A stretch of DNA of 64,000 nt. Source: Pocillopora verrucosa. Lineage: Eukaryota; Cnidaria; Anthozoa; Scleractinia; Pocilloporidae. Shown here in pieces: positions 24,488 to 35,976 of the stretch. Numbering within the stretch: the first letter of the stretch is position 1; the number at the start of each line of letters is the position of its first letter. Where the stretch lies: positions 16,261,339 through 16,325,338 of the forward strand of contig NC_089320.1 in NCBI RefSeq assembly GCF_036669915.1. Direction: 5' to 3'. The notes beneath the pieces are model-generated. The model had not been told where the DNA came from, made no database searches, and saw nothing but the letters and a program-made list of their open reading frames with translations. A program made the translations under genes and the position numbers.

Positions 24488-24656
24488 GCAGGTAATTTAG
24501 TGTTAACAACTGAGTTGAAAACGTACATTGGCCGCCGTAAAGGATAAAAAAAAGCTGACGTTTCGAGCGTTAGCCCTTCGTCAATCGTTCTGACGACTAT
24601 ACTCTCCCACCGACGCAGCACCATAGTTTCTTTAGAAACTTACCCCCCTAAATTCA
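24488..24656. repeat. Foldback element derivative with 15-bp target duplication
   Basis: Contains one arm of the palindromic element plus its distal CTCCCACCGACGCAGCACCA block. It is flanked by TTTATCTTCTCCATA (24473-24487) and TTTATCTCCTCCATA (24657-24671), a 15-bp duplication with one mismatch. Units 3 and 4 have a single copy of the target (TTTATCTCCTCTATAATTC), i.e. an empty site. Confidence 0.8.
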
Positions 24657-24721
24657 TTTATCTCCTCCATAATTCTTTTTCTCTTTTTTCCCTTCCCTTA
24701 AACTTAGATTCGTGAGAAACT

Positions 24722-25018
24722 GATGTTAGGGTGTAAAGGGTTAGAGGGTACGTAGGTATCTTCCTTGTTGACCTAAGGAAAGGACCAGGGAACCTTTTTT
24801 GAGCAATCACTCAACCATTTCCTAATGGTGATTGTCAACTGATAAAAACAGGTTTGACTGTAACAAGGTAAAGCATCTAAGAATCAGGAGGGTCCAACTG
24901 GATGTAAGAGAAGGGGTAGTAATATTTCACAAATTATTAAACACATAGAAAATAAAAAGCAGAGAATACCTTATCATGTCCATTTTAGTAAGAATGCTAG
25001 AAAAGTTTATAAATTATA
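24722..25018 (-). pseudogene. CRYZL1 exon remnants, array unit 2
   Basis: The minus strand has the acceptor and start of the QQGRYL exon (upper end 24772), which runs into TAACCCTTTACACCCTAACA, a MITE end. Upstream, the LDPPDS exon keeps only its first ~20 bases of similarity (through about 24905) before an internal deletion. Downstream intron sequence is shared with units 3 and 4. Confidence 0.75.
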
Positions 25019-25416
25019 AATTATCTCATGACTAATAATCTTCTTCCCAGGCAACAATCAGCTTGTAGATGTCTCTATAGTGTTAAAATAGATCTCTAGC
25101 GTGTGTTCAATGATATACTGGCTGCCATCGATAATCACCAGGATGTGGTACTTGATTATTGGGTTTCAGTATCATCAGCCTTTGATACCATAGATCATAC
25201 GCTGTTTTTAAAGAGATTTCAACATCGTTATGAAATTGGTAAGTCCGCTCCTCAATGATTCAGCTCCTTATCTTCGTGATCGTACGTAGTCAGACGAAGT
25301 TAAAGATGTGTCATCATCGTCTGAAGAAAAAGTGCTCTATGGTGTGCCTTAGGGGTCAGTACTGGGGCTTCTACTGTTTGCAATGATTTTTGCACCTATA
25401 GAGGATGTCATTAGTA
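25019..25416 (+). mobile_element. Decayed LINE reverse transcriptase remnant at the unit 2/3 junction
   Basis: Frameshifted coding similarity: VLVYWVSVSSAFDTIDHTLF-like residues (the D..SAFDTIDH motif of CR1/L2 reverse transcriptases) and later YGVP(stop)GSVLG, a broken GVPQGS. A second copy lies at 32456-32847. It ends in an AGT trinucleotide run like the tail of the LINE at 33480-35976. Confidence 0.7.
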
Positions 25417-25509
25417 GTAGTAGTAGTACGTTCACGCAAGTGAGGGAGATTTAATAGGCTATTTGTAAATAAAGCAATTAAATGGACTTTTTTTCGGCCT
25501 CTCGGATGT

Positions 25510-25911
25510 CACGTGTACAGTCACGTCACATTACTTTGTATTGTTTGAGTATGACTGTGCCTTATATCATTAAAAGGTAATTATCGATATCAGAAGTTTT
25601 TCTTCCTTAACAACCTATGATACAGCCATACACAATAGTTACCCTGTTGAGCCTCGCTTTCATGTTGACTAGTAAATGGAACAAAAATGGTAACTATTTC
25701 GTTGTTTCAGGCTAAACAAGCTAGAATTTAGCTAGAACTGTGTAAAGTAAGCAAATAGCAGAATATCAATTGATAATCTTTAAATGTGTGACAGTTGAGA
25801 CGCTTAAATCTGCTCTTTCAGTTGTTAAAGGCCATTTTTGGTCTCTCCTTGTCACGTGTTCGGTCACGTGACCTAATTTTGCATACTCTGATTGGGATTC
25901 ATATTATAAAG
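25510..25911 (+). promoter_or_regulatory. Promoter-like cassettes reading toward TPR copy 3 from its 3' side
   Basis: Two tandem cassettes. The first has CACGTG at 25510-25515 followed by TCACGTCAC. The second has CACGTG at 25853-25858 and 25865-25870, ATTGG at 25891-25895 and TATAAAG at 25905-25911. E-boxes, a CCAAT-type box and a TATA box in this order and spacing suggest a plus-strand promoter, which would give antisense transcripts over TPR copy 3. It could equally belong to a decayed mobile element. Unit 4 has the same set. Confidence 0.4.
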
Positions 25912-26452
25912 ATGTAACGTGCACTAATAAACGTTACATTTAGGCAGTATTAGTGGTTAAACGACTGAGCCTCGTTTCCGCGAATTTAGGGGGTTTCGCA
26001 TGAAAACACCCCCTTAACACAGAACCTATACCACAATTCAACTCTACAAACTAAATGATATTAATCAGCAGGTCTTATTCTATAAAAATCCGCTATCAAA
26101 CCTTTTCTGACCCGATCATTGTACAAAACCCTCATTTTGAGGTCTTGGCTTCCGGACTATTTTGAAAGTGTCAAAACTCAGACTGTTCTGTGTCTTGGCT
26201 TGTGAATTGTGGCCATTGTGGGATAACTGGAAATTATTCTATATCAACTCAACAGCAGTTCGATCTGGAATTACCCTTGTTCCTTCGCTCTAATGATAAA
26301 CACAAGCGAGTAAATGTGTTTTAGAACAATTAAAAATTAATTTTTAACATTTCTGTTGACCGTAACAGAAACCAAGATATTAACCGTAAAATGGCCAATA
26401 TTTTAATCAAAATTCCCGCACTCTTTAAGTAGTGATCTCGACATTGTGTTCA

Positions 26453-27814
26453 CTACTCAAGAGATGAGCTGTCCCCTTCTCTATCAGTTTGATCTTCACT
26501 GCTTGAACACGATTCACTGCTGAGCCATTCTCCTTTTTCTAGCCCTTGCATATCAGACAAGCGCCTAATGCGCTTCTCGGCAGAATCAAGTTCCAGCTCA
26601 AACCTATGTGCGAGGATGAGCCCCATCGCTTCTTCAGCCTTCTCGACAGCCATAGCAATGTTTTGTTCAAAGTAGTGCTGATCAGATCGCAAAAGAAGAT
26701 ACTTTATTCTTGTCCCTAATCCGATGTTACCATCAGCCGTTCTAGATTCAGTTAAATCAAGGTGCCTTTTTGCTTTCATAACGTCCTCTTTGCAGATGTC
26801 GGTGTCGTTGTTCGCTACCTTGAAGCAGTGCTTTAGGAGCAGATCTGCCATTTTGGTGTTGATGTATCCATTGTTGTTTACAGAGTACTGACATGCCCGC
26901 TGATAAGACTTGTACGCTTCAGTTTTTCGGGTGTCCCGAGCACTGTTCGGTGCAGGTAAAGAGTCAAGCAGTGCGCCACGAGTGTAACACAGTTCTCCTT
27001 TATCGTCGTGAGAATCCTGAAGGTCAAGAGCTTTTTGTGCCTTTTCCACGCATCGCATAGCATTTCCAAATTTTCTCTGACGCTTGTACACCGCCGTCAA
27101 AAGATTCAAGGCTCGTCCCGTCAGAATTCCCGGGTTTTTCATCTCCAGTTCCCGTTTAAGTACAGATTTTAGTATTGTTTTGGTACCTTTAAGATTATTC
27201 TGGAAATAAAAGGCCTTTGCGCGCTCAATCTCTAAAATTGCTTTCATGTCAACATCTTCAGGCGACCTTCTTGCCAACTCTTCTTGTATTATTCGTTCAT
27301 GTGCCTCAAACGTCCCGTTATCTTGTAGATCGTGTAGCTTTGTCATGAGTGAGATATAACGGGAATTATTCATACATCCGCGCTTTGGAATGACTGGCAT
27401 TGGAGAATGGACAGAGCTGAGTTGAACCAATATTAAGTCGACTTGGATGCCTTGACTGTCTTCTTCTATGTCCAGGGGTTTTATGACTGAGTCGTTTTCT
27501 TCATCAGAAGAAGTGAGACAACTCTTGTTACGACATTTACAAGTCTGCACATGACACAGTGTGTTGTTAGAACCATTCTGGATTATGGGAAAACCTGAAG
27601 CCTTAATAGATAGAACACTCTGGGATCGTCTCATCTCTTGATCCTGATCTGTTGCTTTTGCTGCATGTTTCCTATGATGTGACTTAAATTTCCCATGGAC
27701 AATTCCTCCAGTAACTGGTTCTCGAGTCTGAACTTCATCGGTGTAAGCTTCAGGAACATCCTCGACTAATTCTACAAGAAAAACTTCACAGGAAAGACTA
27801 TCCTGAGTAGTCAT
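26453..27814 (-). CDS. TPR-like helical protein, array copy 3 (453 aa, single coding exon)
   Basis: Open from ATG (MTTQDSLSCEVFLVEL) to TAA. The N-terminal region has CHVQTCKCRNKSC, an acidic patch and the SPMPVIPKRGC boundary (about residues 137-147). The helical TPR-like part runs to about residue 425, with GRALNLLTAVYKRQRKFGNA in the middle, then a Ser/Glu/Asp-rich tail. It is 13 residues shorter than copies 1 and 2 near residue 35. The first ~142 residues equal copy 4 exactly; the remainder differs at about 35 sites. The promoter has lost the CCAAT box that is closest to the TATA position in copies 1 and 2. Function unknown. Confidence 0.85.
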   Translation of the reverse strand: MTTQDSLSCEVFLVELVEDVPEAYTDEVQTREPVTGGIVHGKFKSHHRKHAAKATDQDQEMRRSQSVLSIKASGFPIIQNGSNNTLCHVQTCKCRNKSCLTSSDEENDSVIKPLDIEEDSQGIQVDLILVQLSSVHSPMPVIPKRGCMNNSRYISLMTKLHDLQDNGTFEAHERIIQEELARRSPEDVDMKAILEIERAKAFYFQNNLKGTKTILKSVLKRELEMKNPGILTGRALNLLTAVYKRQRKFGNAMRCVEKAQKALDLQDSHDDKGELCYTRGALLDSLPAPNSARDTRKTEAYKSYQRACQYSVNNNGYINTKMADLLLKHCFKVANNDTDICKEDVMKAKRHLDLTESRTADGNIGLGTRIKYLLLRSDQHYFEQNIAMAVEKAEEAMGLILAHRFELELDSAEKRIRRLSDMQGLEKGEWLSSESCSSSEDQTDREGDSSSLE

Positions 27815-28179
27815 TGTTTAGGCGATTGAAAGTAAGTGAACCAGTAACTGAAACGTTCCTAATGTGGGCATGACTTGATGATTACCGTTATTCAAAGTAA
27901 GAGAACGTTTGAAGACAATTTAGGTGCACCTGAAAATAAAACAAAAAGACAAAAACAGGATTTAAACAATGGATGGATTATAATACGAAACCTAATGAAA
28001 AACATTCAATATGCTTGGGAAATCAAGAAACCCGCTCGGCATACTTACATAAGTCGCACCTAATGGACAGAAAAAACTGAGCATGATAGAACGCGTTCAA
28101 ATTTCATCGAGGGTCCATGTTATACCAAAGTCAAGTAACCACAACTGCCACCACACCAAGGAAAGGAAAAATATCTCAG

Positions 28180-28230
28180 CTGGAATCTATAGGCGTACAC
28201 AGGCACCCTGCGTGTTTTCTCGACCAATCA
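28180..28230 (-). promoter_or_regulatory. Altered promoter of TPR copy 3
   Basis: The region equivalent to the copy 1 and 2 promoters reads CTATAGATT in place of TATATAG or TATAAAG. About 38 bases carrying the gene-facing CCAAT box are missing; only the distal CCAAT (near 28222) remains. Copy 4 has the same changes. Confidence 0.5.
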
Positions 28231-28659
28231 TAGGGCGAATTAGAGCAAAACTGGTCCAAGCCGAATTACTTTCGACCCTCAAATTTCAGACGGATTTAAG
28301 GTTCGAAGCAATTGCGTTTCTGGGCTTTTTCATCATGATCCTTAAACAAGGGAAAGATTGAACCTTTGGAACGTAGCTAGGTTTTGAAACTTCTCAAAGA
28401 ACTTTTAAAAATTAAACATTTTTCTCATAGGTCAAAGTGTCCGGAAATAGAATCAATAGAAGTTTGGTTATATTCCTGTACTAAGTCTCGTATATAACAA
28501 TACTAAAAACTCTCAGTGTGACTACCTGAAAGAGAAAAATGTAAGGAAAGTGCAAAGTCTCGGGAAATTTTATTAAATTTTTCATGGTCCCAGGAAAAGC
28601 TCTAGTACGGAAGCACATTTTAAAAAGCCAATCATTGACTTAGGGTAGCTTCGTTGTTT

Positions 28660-29280
28660 ATTAGCGATATTTATGCAGGCTGGCCCAGTTCAGCTTCAAG
28701 CTGGTTTAAATAGGGGCCTGCTTAGGACATACTGAGTAAAACAAAGTGTACATAGAAATATAAAATACAAAAGGAGCCGACAACACAAATTACAATTTAC
28801 ACATAAGATAGACAATAATAAAATGTACAATGTTACATTAAAAAGTACATTACATCAATAACTGAAATGGAGTTTGAGAAGTTACGTAGAGAAGTTGTGT
28901 TTCGTAGTTTGCTAGTCAGAGCATTCCAAGCCTTTGCACCTTTGTAACGAAGGGAACCTTGATATTTAGATGGTTTTAGCCAGGGGCAATCGTAAAAGGT
29001 CTCTATATCTGGTATTGTTAACCTCCCTTCAGAGCGAGAGTTACGAGAGGAAACCTAGTTACTTTTTCTCAAAGTTTTCCCTCAAGATATTTACTAGTTC
29101 GGCTGACGATATAATACGCCTTCTGCTATGGGTATCAAGTTTTAGACTTGAGTCGTCACCATGACAACATTACTTCGAATGACAGGCAGAGGTATTCCAA
29201 TTTTTGGCCTAGATACCTCAATATCTTTACTTTCCCATGGTGCTATGTCTTCATTCTTTGTCATATCATGCAACACTTTG
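28660..29280 (-). mobile_element. LINE 3' end fragment, array unit 3
   Basis: Same element as at 21100-21680, here with a further internal deletion (the FKKLLK segment is shortened). Minus-strand coding similarity includes QGSxRYKGAKAWN-type residues. Confidence 0.65.
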
Positions 29281-30949
29281 ACAGTTTTATAATATTCTCT
29301 AATTTGTCATTTTTCTTAATGTATTCGATTAGCTCTGGCAGATTTTAACAAAATAGGCTATTTGATAGGAACTGTGTGTGGTTATGACTGAGCAAATTTT
29401 TCAAAAAATTTACCGAAGGAAACGCGATAAACCTTATTAGAAAGCCTTTCTTTTTTTCTTATTCCCAAAACATTACGCCATAAAATAACATTTCATTAAG
29501 ATCGATATTTTGAATCTGTTGTCGATTCTGTTGCCATTTTGCAATCTTTCTCTCGGTGTTTCCTTTTTGTTTACCTCTTTTTCAGGCGTAGAGGGCCAAT
29601 GAATATCGTGGGTATGGTTACTAGAAACTCTAGAGATCATTCGATAAAAGTTGTATTTTGTTATACTCTTTTAATACACGTTTTTAGATAATAATCGCGC
29701 GGTCGCATCGAGCTGCCATGTTAGTTCACAGCCAGCCCAAGCTCCAGCTGTGAGATAGTCAGAGAGTTATGGCGAAATTATAAGAGCTTGTATGGGAATA
29801 ATTACGACTGCTCTTAGGAATAAAAAAATACAGTCAGATTCTCAATTTGAAATGAAAAATAAATGTTGGTCATCGGGGGTTGAAGAAAATATGTTCCATT
29901 ATATTCTCTGCGTATTCCACCAATTATGACAAAATTTTCATGTTTATTGCTTCCTTGTTGTCAAGAGTCGGTCATAAATAATTCATCCCTTAATTAAAAC
30001 ACGAAACGAAGCCATATAGATTGAAGCGGTCTTTTCACGTCATGATGGAGATCGTTTCTATAAAACTTCATGATGCTATGATATCCAGAAATAAAGAAAA
30101 TTCGTTTTTGCCTTTATCTGTTGCCTTTAAAGGTATACATAACGGAGGTTGTGGAAACCGAAATCCGTCATGGTAATATTCTTCTCGTTAAGTGAAAGCA
30201 TCAGTGGAAACGTCTCAGAACAATTTAAGGAAGGAATAAGGAATACTATGGCAAAATTGTCTAAAGATGAAGATGACAGTTTTGTTTTCATGTCAAAAGT
30301 GATGCTCATACTAGAGCTCAGTAGTATGAAGGTTACCGTCGAGTATTTGAATAAAAGCTGTCAACTGGACCTTAAAACTCCGACAATGTGGACCAAAGAA
30401 CTATAACCTGATGAACATGTAAAACATATCCTACCGTGGTTTGACAGGTACATGTAATGCCCGTTTAACTGAGGCCAAAACTGTAAAACATCCTTCTAGG
30501 TGAAACTAAAAGACTTTCTGCTTCGTCAAAACAAAGCTTACGCACAGCCTCGTTCTCAGGGAACTCACTTTTAGGAAAATCAAGGGACCTGGGCCTAAGA
30601 GAGCTTGAAGTTCGTCGTCAAGCACACAAAGCTCGACTTCAATGCATATGATGTGTGGCGCTTATTAGCTGTGGATGGTCCTTATCTATAATTTCCACTA
30701 TCAAAAGACAAACGGCATTGAGGATTGGCGATGCCATGAACATTGCGGTGTATGCTGAAATGGGAGCTATTCATCATAAACTCCCAAACAAATAAGAGAC
30801 AAAACGATGCAATACAGTGTCATCATATCCTTCTTAAGAACGACTGCATGAAAACGAGTCAACAAGTCTATATCGGCCGAAACAAAGATGGAAAGGAAGA
30901 AGTGTCACGTAAAATAGAATTCTTTATTTCTAGACTCGATTTGTTATAT

Positions 30950-31046
30950 TTACAAGCTAACAACAATTTTGCCAACAGTGTGCTGAGGTAGTTGCTGCAG
31001 GGTTTCACAGGCATCTTCCAGAGACACAGTATGGTGAATGACCGGT
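30950..31046 (-). pseudogene. Copy of the CRYZL1 terminal exon, array unit 3 (intact)
   Basis: 97 nt with acceptor TTCTTTAG and phase conserved. It reads PVIHHTVSLEDACETLQQLP, then QHTVGKIVVSL and TAA, followed within 30 bases by AATAAA on the minus strand. It is as intact as the unit 4 exon, so it may serve as an alternative last exon. Confidence 0.8.
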
Positions 31047-31527
31047 CTAAAGAAGAAAACATTAATATAGATTGTCTAGTATGTTAAGTTATAAACGTCT
31101 GAGTCTAATCGTCGTTCAAATCACGATCTTAGAAAAACTGCCACTATGAGCAAAAGAGCTGCAGAACTTTGGTCTTTGCGCACTCTTCCCCAACCGACCC
31201 CTACTCAAATGTAACACTTCCTCTGTGGCACTGTTCACGTACCAGAAGTTTACATCGCACTGAGTGCATTTCGACATCAAAAGAGAGAACCAGATCTCTG
31301 AGACCGATCTTGGAGTCATTACAGCCATATTATCTAGTTGCCGCATTTCACACCATTAATCTACCGTTGTATGCTAAAAAAATTCAGGCTCAAACGTTCA
31401 TCTTCCCCGTCTCCATTTATCTCCTCTATAATTCTTTTCCTCTTTTTCCCCTTCCCTGAAACTTAGATTCGCGTAAAGTTTGTTTGATCCCTTGAAACTA
31501 TTGATGGAAGAAGTCTTCTGTTCTTAC

Positions 31528-32332
31528 CTTATCACTGAGTTAGACAGTTTATCCATTATGTCTTGGAGGATGTCTTCACACAAGTTAAGAGAAAACGGGC
31601 AAATTTCGGTCAAAACGAGCAATAACGTCTCTCTGATAAGTTGGACCAAAACAAAAACACAAAAAAACAGAAGAGACACGAACAAAATAAGGCGGCGACG
31701 AGAAAAAGAAGGCTAAACCGCAACATCACTATTTGTAGGGAGACATAGGTCATATTTTCTTCACTTCATGATATCAGTCGAAGGTCAGATGTTAAGGATT
31801 GGAAAAAGGACAGTGAGAAAGTCAACGGTTCTCAGAAGGCCCCTTGTGGGTTTCATCCTCTTCAACTTCTTCGAATGACTAGTATCTAATTTCTCCTTAC
31901 AATATCACCCCTAAATAAAACACAAAGCACACGAGAATAAAGGAAACGATCACTAACTAAAGAAGTTCTTGATCGTTAAACAAATTCTCCATGTTAGCAC
32001 CTGATGAAATGTAAAGAGAACAGTTGAGAGAATATGCATACTGATGTTAGGGTGCAAAGGATACGTAGGTATCTTCCCTGTTGACCTAAGGAAAGGACAG
32101 ACTCAAAACGTAAATCAAAGGCACCAGGGAACCTTTTTTCAGCAATCACTTAACCATTTCCCGATAGTGATTGTCAACTGATGAAAACAGGTTTGACTAA
32201 AATAAGGTGAACATCCACGCAATTTTCTGTCCTCCATAAATCCCTACCTTTTGTTAAAGTCCATGAATGTTCAAAGAGAAAACTGATTGCAACTCCTTTG
32301 AGGTAAAGCATCTGAGAATCAGGAGGGTCCAA
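31528..32332 (-). pseudogene. Copies of CRYZL1 exons and intervening MITE, array unit 3
   Basis: In minus-strand order: 32248-32332 (LDPPDSQMLYLKGVAISFLF, complete with splice sites), the QQGRYLRI segment with upper end 32085, MITE sequence, then the LCEDILQDIMDKLSNSV segment ending at donor 31528. There are no CRYZL1 exons upstream in this unit, so the block is an orphan 3' gene end duplicated with the TPR gene. Confidence 0.8.
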
Positions 32333-32455
32333 CTGGATGTAAGAGAAGGGTTAGTAATATTTCACAAATTATTAATTACATAGAAAATAAAAAGCAGAGA
32401 ATACCTTATCATGTCCATCGTAGTAAGAATGCTAGAAAAGTTTATAAATTATACA

Positions 32456-32847
32456 TTATCTCATTACTAATAACCTTCTTCCCAGGCAACAATCAGCTTG
32501 TAGATGTCTCTATAGTGTTAAAACAGATCTCTTGCGTGTGTTCAATGATATACTGGCTGCCATCGATAATCACCAGGATGTGGTACTTGTTTATTGGGTT
32601 TCAGTATCATCAGCCTTTGATACCATAGATCATACGCTGTTTTTAAAGAGATTTCAATATCGTTATGAAATTGGTAAGTTCGCTCCTCAATGATTCAGCT
32701 CCTTATCTTCGTGATCGTACGTAGTCAGACGAAGTTAAAGATGTGTCATCATCGTCTGAAGAAAAGGTGCTCTATGGCGTGCCTTAGGGGTCAGTACTGG
32801 GGCTTCTACTGTTTGCAATGATTTTTGCACCTATAGAGGATGTTATT
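32456..32847 (+). mobile_element. Decayed LINE reverse transcriptase remnant, array unit 3 end
   Basis: Near-identical to 25019-25416, with the same AFDTIDHTLF and broken GVP(stop)GS features. At GAGGATGTTATTA it is interrupted by the SINE and LINE insertions; the continuing trinucleotide tail resumes near 35970. Confidence 0.7.
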
Positions 32848-33113
32848 AAATAGAATAAGAGAGATGGTAAGTTTTGAGCTCGGTAAAGAAATAGAGAAAG
32901 ATGTTTTTCGTCTTGTAACGAGCGTGGGACAAAAATTCTGAGTCCCCATGAGGAATCGAACCTCAGACCCTTGGACTCAGTACCGCGCTGCTCTATCACT
33001 GAGCCACAGAGACTCTACGGTGGGCGAGGTCTATTACGAAGTTCATATGATATGCGTCCTGCGTACTGCTAGGATCAGCAATGTCAATGAACTTACCATC
33101 TCTCTTAAGCTAT
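32848..33113 (-). repeat. tRNA-derived SINE with terminal inverted repeats, copy 2
   Basis: The minus-strand tRNA-like core at 32938-33016 has GAGTCTC and GGGACTC able to form a 7-bp acceptor-like stem, a D-arm-like GCTCAGTGATAGAGC and a T-arm-like TGAGGTTCGATTCCTCA. No convincing anticodon stem is present. The ends form inverted repeats of about 20 bp: AAATAGAATAAGAGAGATGG at the left, matched by CCATCTCTCTTAAGCTATTT at the right. Confidence 0.75.
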
Positions 33114-33479
33114 TTACAAACATGACGCTATCGAAACGAGTTTAATTTAACAGGTTTTACTTCCAACACTTACTTACTGTTTGGCTACTAGCAGTTTTGA
33201 AGTTGCTATTGACATTTGCTGCGTTTGATCTTAGTTTTACCTTTCATGAGGGATGCCACTGCATGTCAGACGATGAAATTTGCAAGAACCCGCAGGGTCT
33301 AACTTGCATCAGTGACTCAGGAGAAAGCGACGATAAGTGAAGAGGCGTTTAAACTGTGAAATAATCTGATGTTTGATTGAGTCTTGATTTCATGCTAAAT
33401 AGTTCTCGTAGAGGCCACTAATTGTTACAATATCATGTATTTTAGCCTCAAAATGTATCCCTCTGACCTAAAATGTGGT

Positions 33480-35976
33480 ATGAATAAGAGAATTCGTAAA
33501 ACATACTTACTGGTATAATTAGTACACCTTCCCCGGATAGCTTTCTTTCCGATCACTGCTCTATTTTGTGCTGTCTCAATGTTTCGAAAGTACTGGCTAC
33601 TGTTAAATACACCAGTTTCAGGAAGCTCAAGTCCCTGGATTTAGTTGCCTTTAAAAACGATATTGCTGGTAGTGATTTGTACAACATCGCTTCAATTGAT
33701 TGTAATGAAGTTGCAGAGCTTTATAACAACTGTATGCGCTCCATTTTGGATCGTCTTGCACCGATGACATCAAAAAGAGTGTTCGCTCTTAGAAGCTAAG
33801 CGTCAACGTCGAAAAGCAGAGAGATAATGGAGATCTTCCAAATGTCAGTCTGATCTAGCTGTTTTTAAGAGAAAAAGGAACCATGTGACTTTTCTTATGA
33901 ATGAGGCTAGGCGGGTCTATTATAGTATTCTCATAGCAGAAAATAGCCGCGATCAAAAATGTCTGTTTAAAGTAAGCAAGAAAGTCTTGAACATCACAGG
34001 TACCCCAGTTTTGCCACTGCATGAAGAGAAACAGAAATAAGCTACTGAGATGGGTATGTTTTTCATTAAGAAAATCGCCGATATTCGTTTAGACCTCGAT
34101 AATCATGATAACAACAAGCTTCCACAGACCGCGTTTCTAATGACATCGAAATTGATTCTGTACTCTTCAAGTTTATTTCTCTGTCTCAAGAAGAAGTGCA
34201 CGACCTGGTTCGAGCATCCAGTAAGAAGTCTTGTGGCTTAGATCCAATTCCCACGAAGCTATAGTTGGACTGTTTAGATTTTTTCCTTCCAATCATCACT
34301 AAGATGATCAATTACTCCTCAGAAAACAGTGACTTTCCCTCTGCATAGAAAAATGCTTTGGTTCTGCCTTTGCTCAAGAAAGGTGGTTTGGAACCTATAT
34401 TTAAAAATTATAGACCTGTCAGTAATTTACAGTTTGTGTCCAAACTTGCTGAAAGTGCAGTTGCTAAACAACTCCATCGTTACATGGTAGCGAATGATTT
34501 ATTTCCAGTGTTACAGTCTTCGTACAGAAAGTTTCACAGTACTGAAACCGCACTCTTGAAAGTGAAAAATGAAATTCTATTAAATATAAATAAACAGCAT
34601 GTCACACTGCTTGTTTTGTTAGACTTGAGTGCGGCATTTGACACCACTGACCTGGCATTGTATTTTACCGGAGAGACTTAAATCTGGGTTTGGGATTCGT
34701 GGTACAGCACTGTCATGGTTTGCATCTTATCTAAGTAACAGATCCCAGCAAATACTTATTGACAGTTCCCTCTCTATGAACTTTGAACTGACTTGTGGTG
34801 TCCCTCAGGGCTCATGCCTTTGCCCATTATTGTTTGTATTGTATGCGAGCAAGATTTTTCAAATCGTGGACAAACATCTGCCTGGCATTCACTGTTATGC
34901 AGATGACAGCCAACTTTATTTGTCCTTCTGCCCCAATGCTAGTGTTAACCAAGAGGTTGCTTTGGCTAGAATGGAAAGCTGTATTTATGATATTCGTAAT
35001 TGGATGTTGATGATAAATTGAAACTGAACGACGACAAGATTGAGTTCCTGATCATTGGTACATCCCAGCAACTCGCTAAAGTAACTATTTCCAGTCTCCG
35101 TGTTAGCAAGTCAGCAATTACTCCCGTGTCATCTGCGATGAACTTGGGCTCATGGTTCGATGCAAAACTCATAATGGCAACTCACTTACAAAGAACATGC
35201 AACTCTGCCTCTTACTACTTATACAATCTGAGGAGGACAAGAAAGTACCCTTCTAAAGAGAACACAAAAACTCTGGTCCATGCCTTTATCTCAAGCAGAA
35301 TTGACTATTGCAATAGTTTATTGTGGGGTGCTCCGGAACATCAAATTAACAAATTGCAACGTGTTCAACACGTGTGCTAGGTAAAAATGCAATGAAAGTA
35401 AATATTGTCACATTACTCCTTTATTGATGGAGTTACACTGGTTACCTATTTAGTTAAGAATTGAATTTAAGATCGTATTGATTGTTTTCAAGATTTTTAA
35501 GGGCTTAGCACCGTCTTATCTAAGTTCTTTAATTACACGCAAGCCCGAGTCAAGATATAATTTAAGGAATTCCAGTGACCTTACTCAGTTATCCTAGTTT
35601 TAAGTCTAAGACAACAATTGGTGACCGGGCATTTATGTTTGCGGCACCTAAGCTATGGAATGATTTACCAAGGGATATAAGAGAATATAGTTCTATTAAT
35701 AGTTTTTAATCGAAACTTAAGACGTTTCTTTTTAAGAAAATATTTTATAATTGATAAAGTTTTTATAGTTATTTAAGCATTGATAAAGTTTTAAATAGAA
35801 CATTTCAAGTAATAATTAGTTATATGTTATATTTCTCATTTATCATGAATCGCATTTAATTGTTATATCATTATTATTTTTATTTTATCTTTCGTTTATT
35901 GTAATTATTATGTTACGCCGCGTTTGAATATCTATACATAGAATTTGCGCCCTAGAAGTCAATAAATTATTATTAT
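33480..35976 (+). mobile_element. 5'-truncated CR1/L2-like LINE with reverse transcriptase (inactive)
   Basis: Begins in the end of the endonuclease domain (DSFLSDHCSILCCLNVS near 33540). It continues through the linker (33566-33799) into the reverse transcriptase: KNYRPVSNLQFVSKLAES, LLDLSAAFDTTD, GVPQGSCLCPLLFVLY and the catalytic YADD near 34900, then SSRIDYCNSLLWGAPEHQIN near 35310. Frames shift at about 34670 and 35020 and stops occur, so it is not functional, though recent. It ends in a microsatellite-like ATT/AGT tail. It lies exactly at the junction of array units 3 and 4. Confidence 0.88.

Larger units (their letters stand above)
25417..32455. repeat. Tandem array unit 3 (near-identical to 35977-43190)
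   Basis: From the ACGTTCACGCAAGTGAGGGA motif to the CRYZL1 intron sequence, this block aligns with unit 4 over its full length with only scattered differences, apart from a 173-bp private insertion in unit 4 near 39.09 kb. Shared contents in order: promoter-like cassettes, TPR gene (-), LINE 3' fragment, CRYZL1 3' exons. The offset between the TPR genes is 10562 bases. Assembly of two haplotypes in tandem is an alternative to a true duplication. Confidence 0.85.

Noticed and set aside
28083-28361. Plus-strand gene conserved in units 3 and 4 (92 codons)
   Set aside because: It overlaps the TPR promoter and 5' UTR on the other strand, and it is preserved only because the two units are nearly identical. 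Units 1 and 2 do not keep it.
34358-35380. Active reverse transcriptase gene
   Set aside because: The domain is spread over three frames with stops, and the 5' half including most of the endonuclease is missing.
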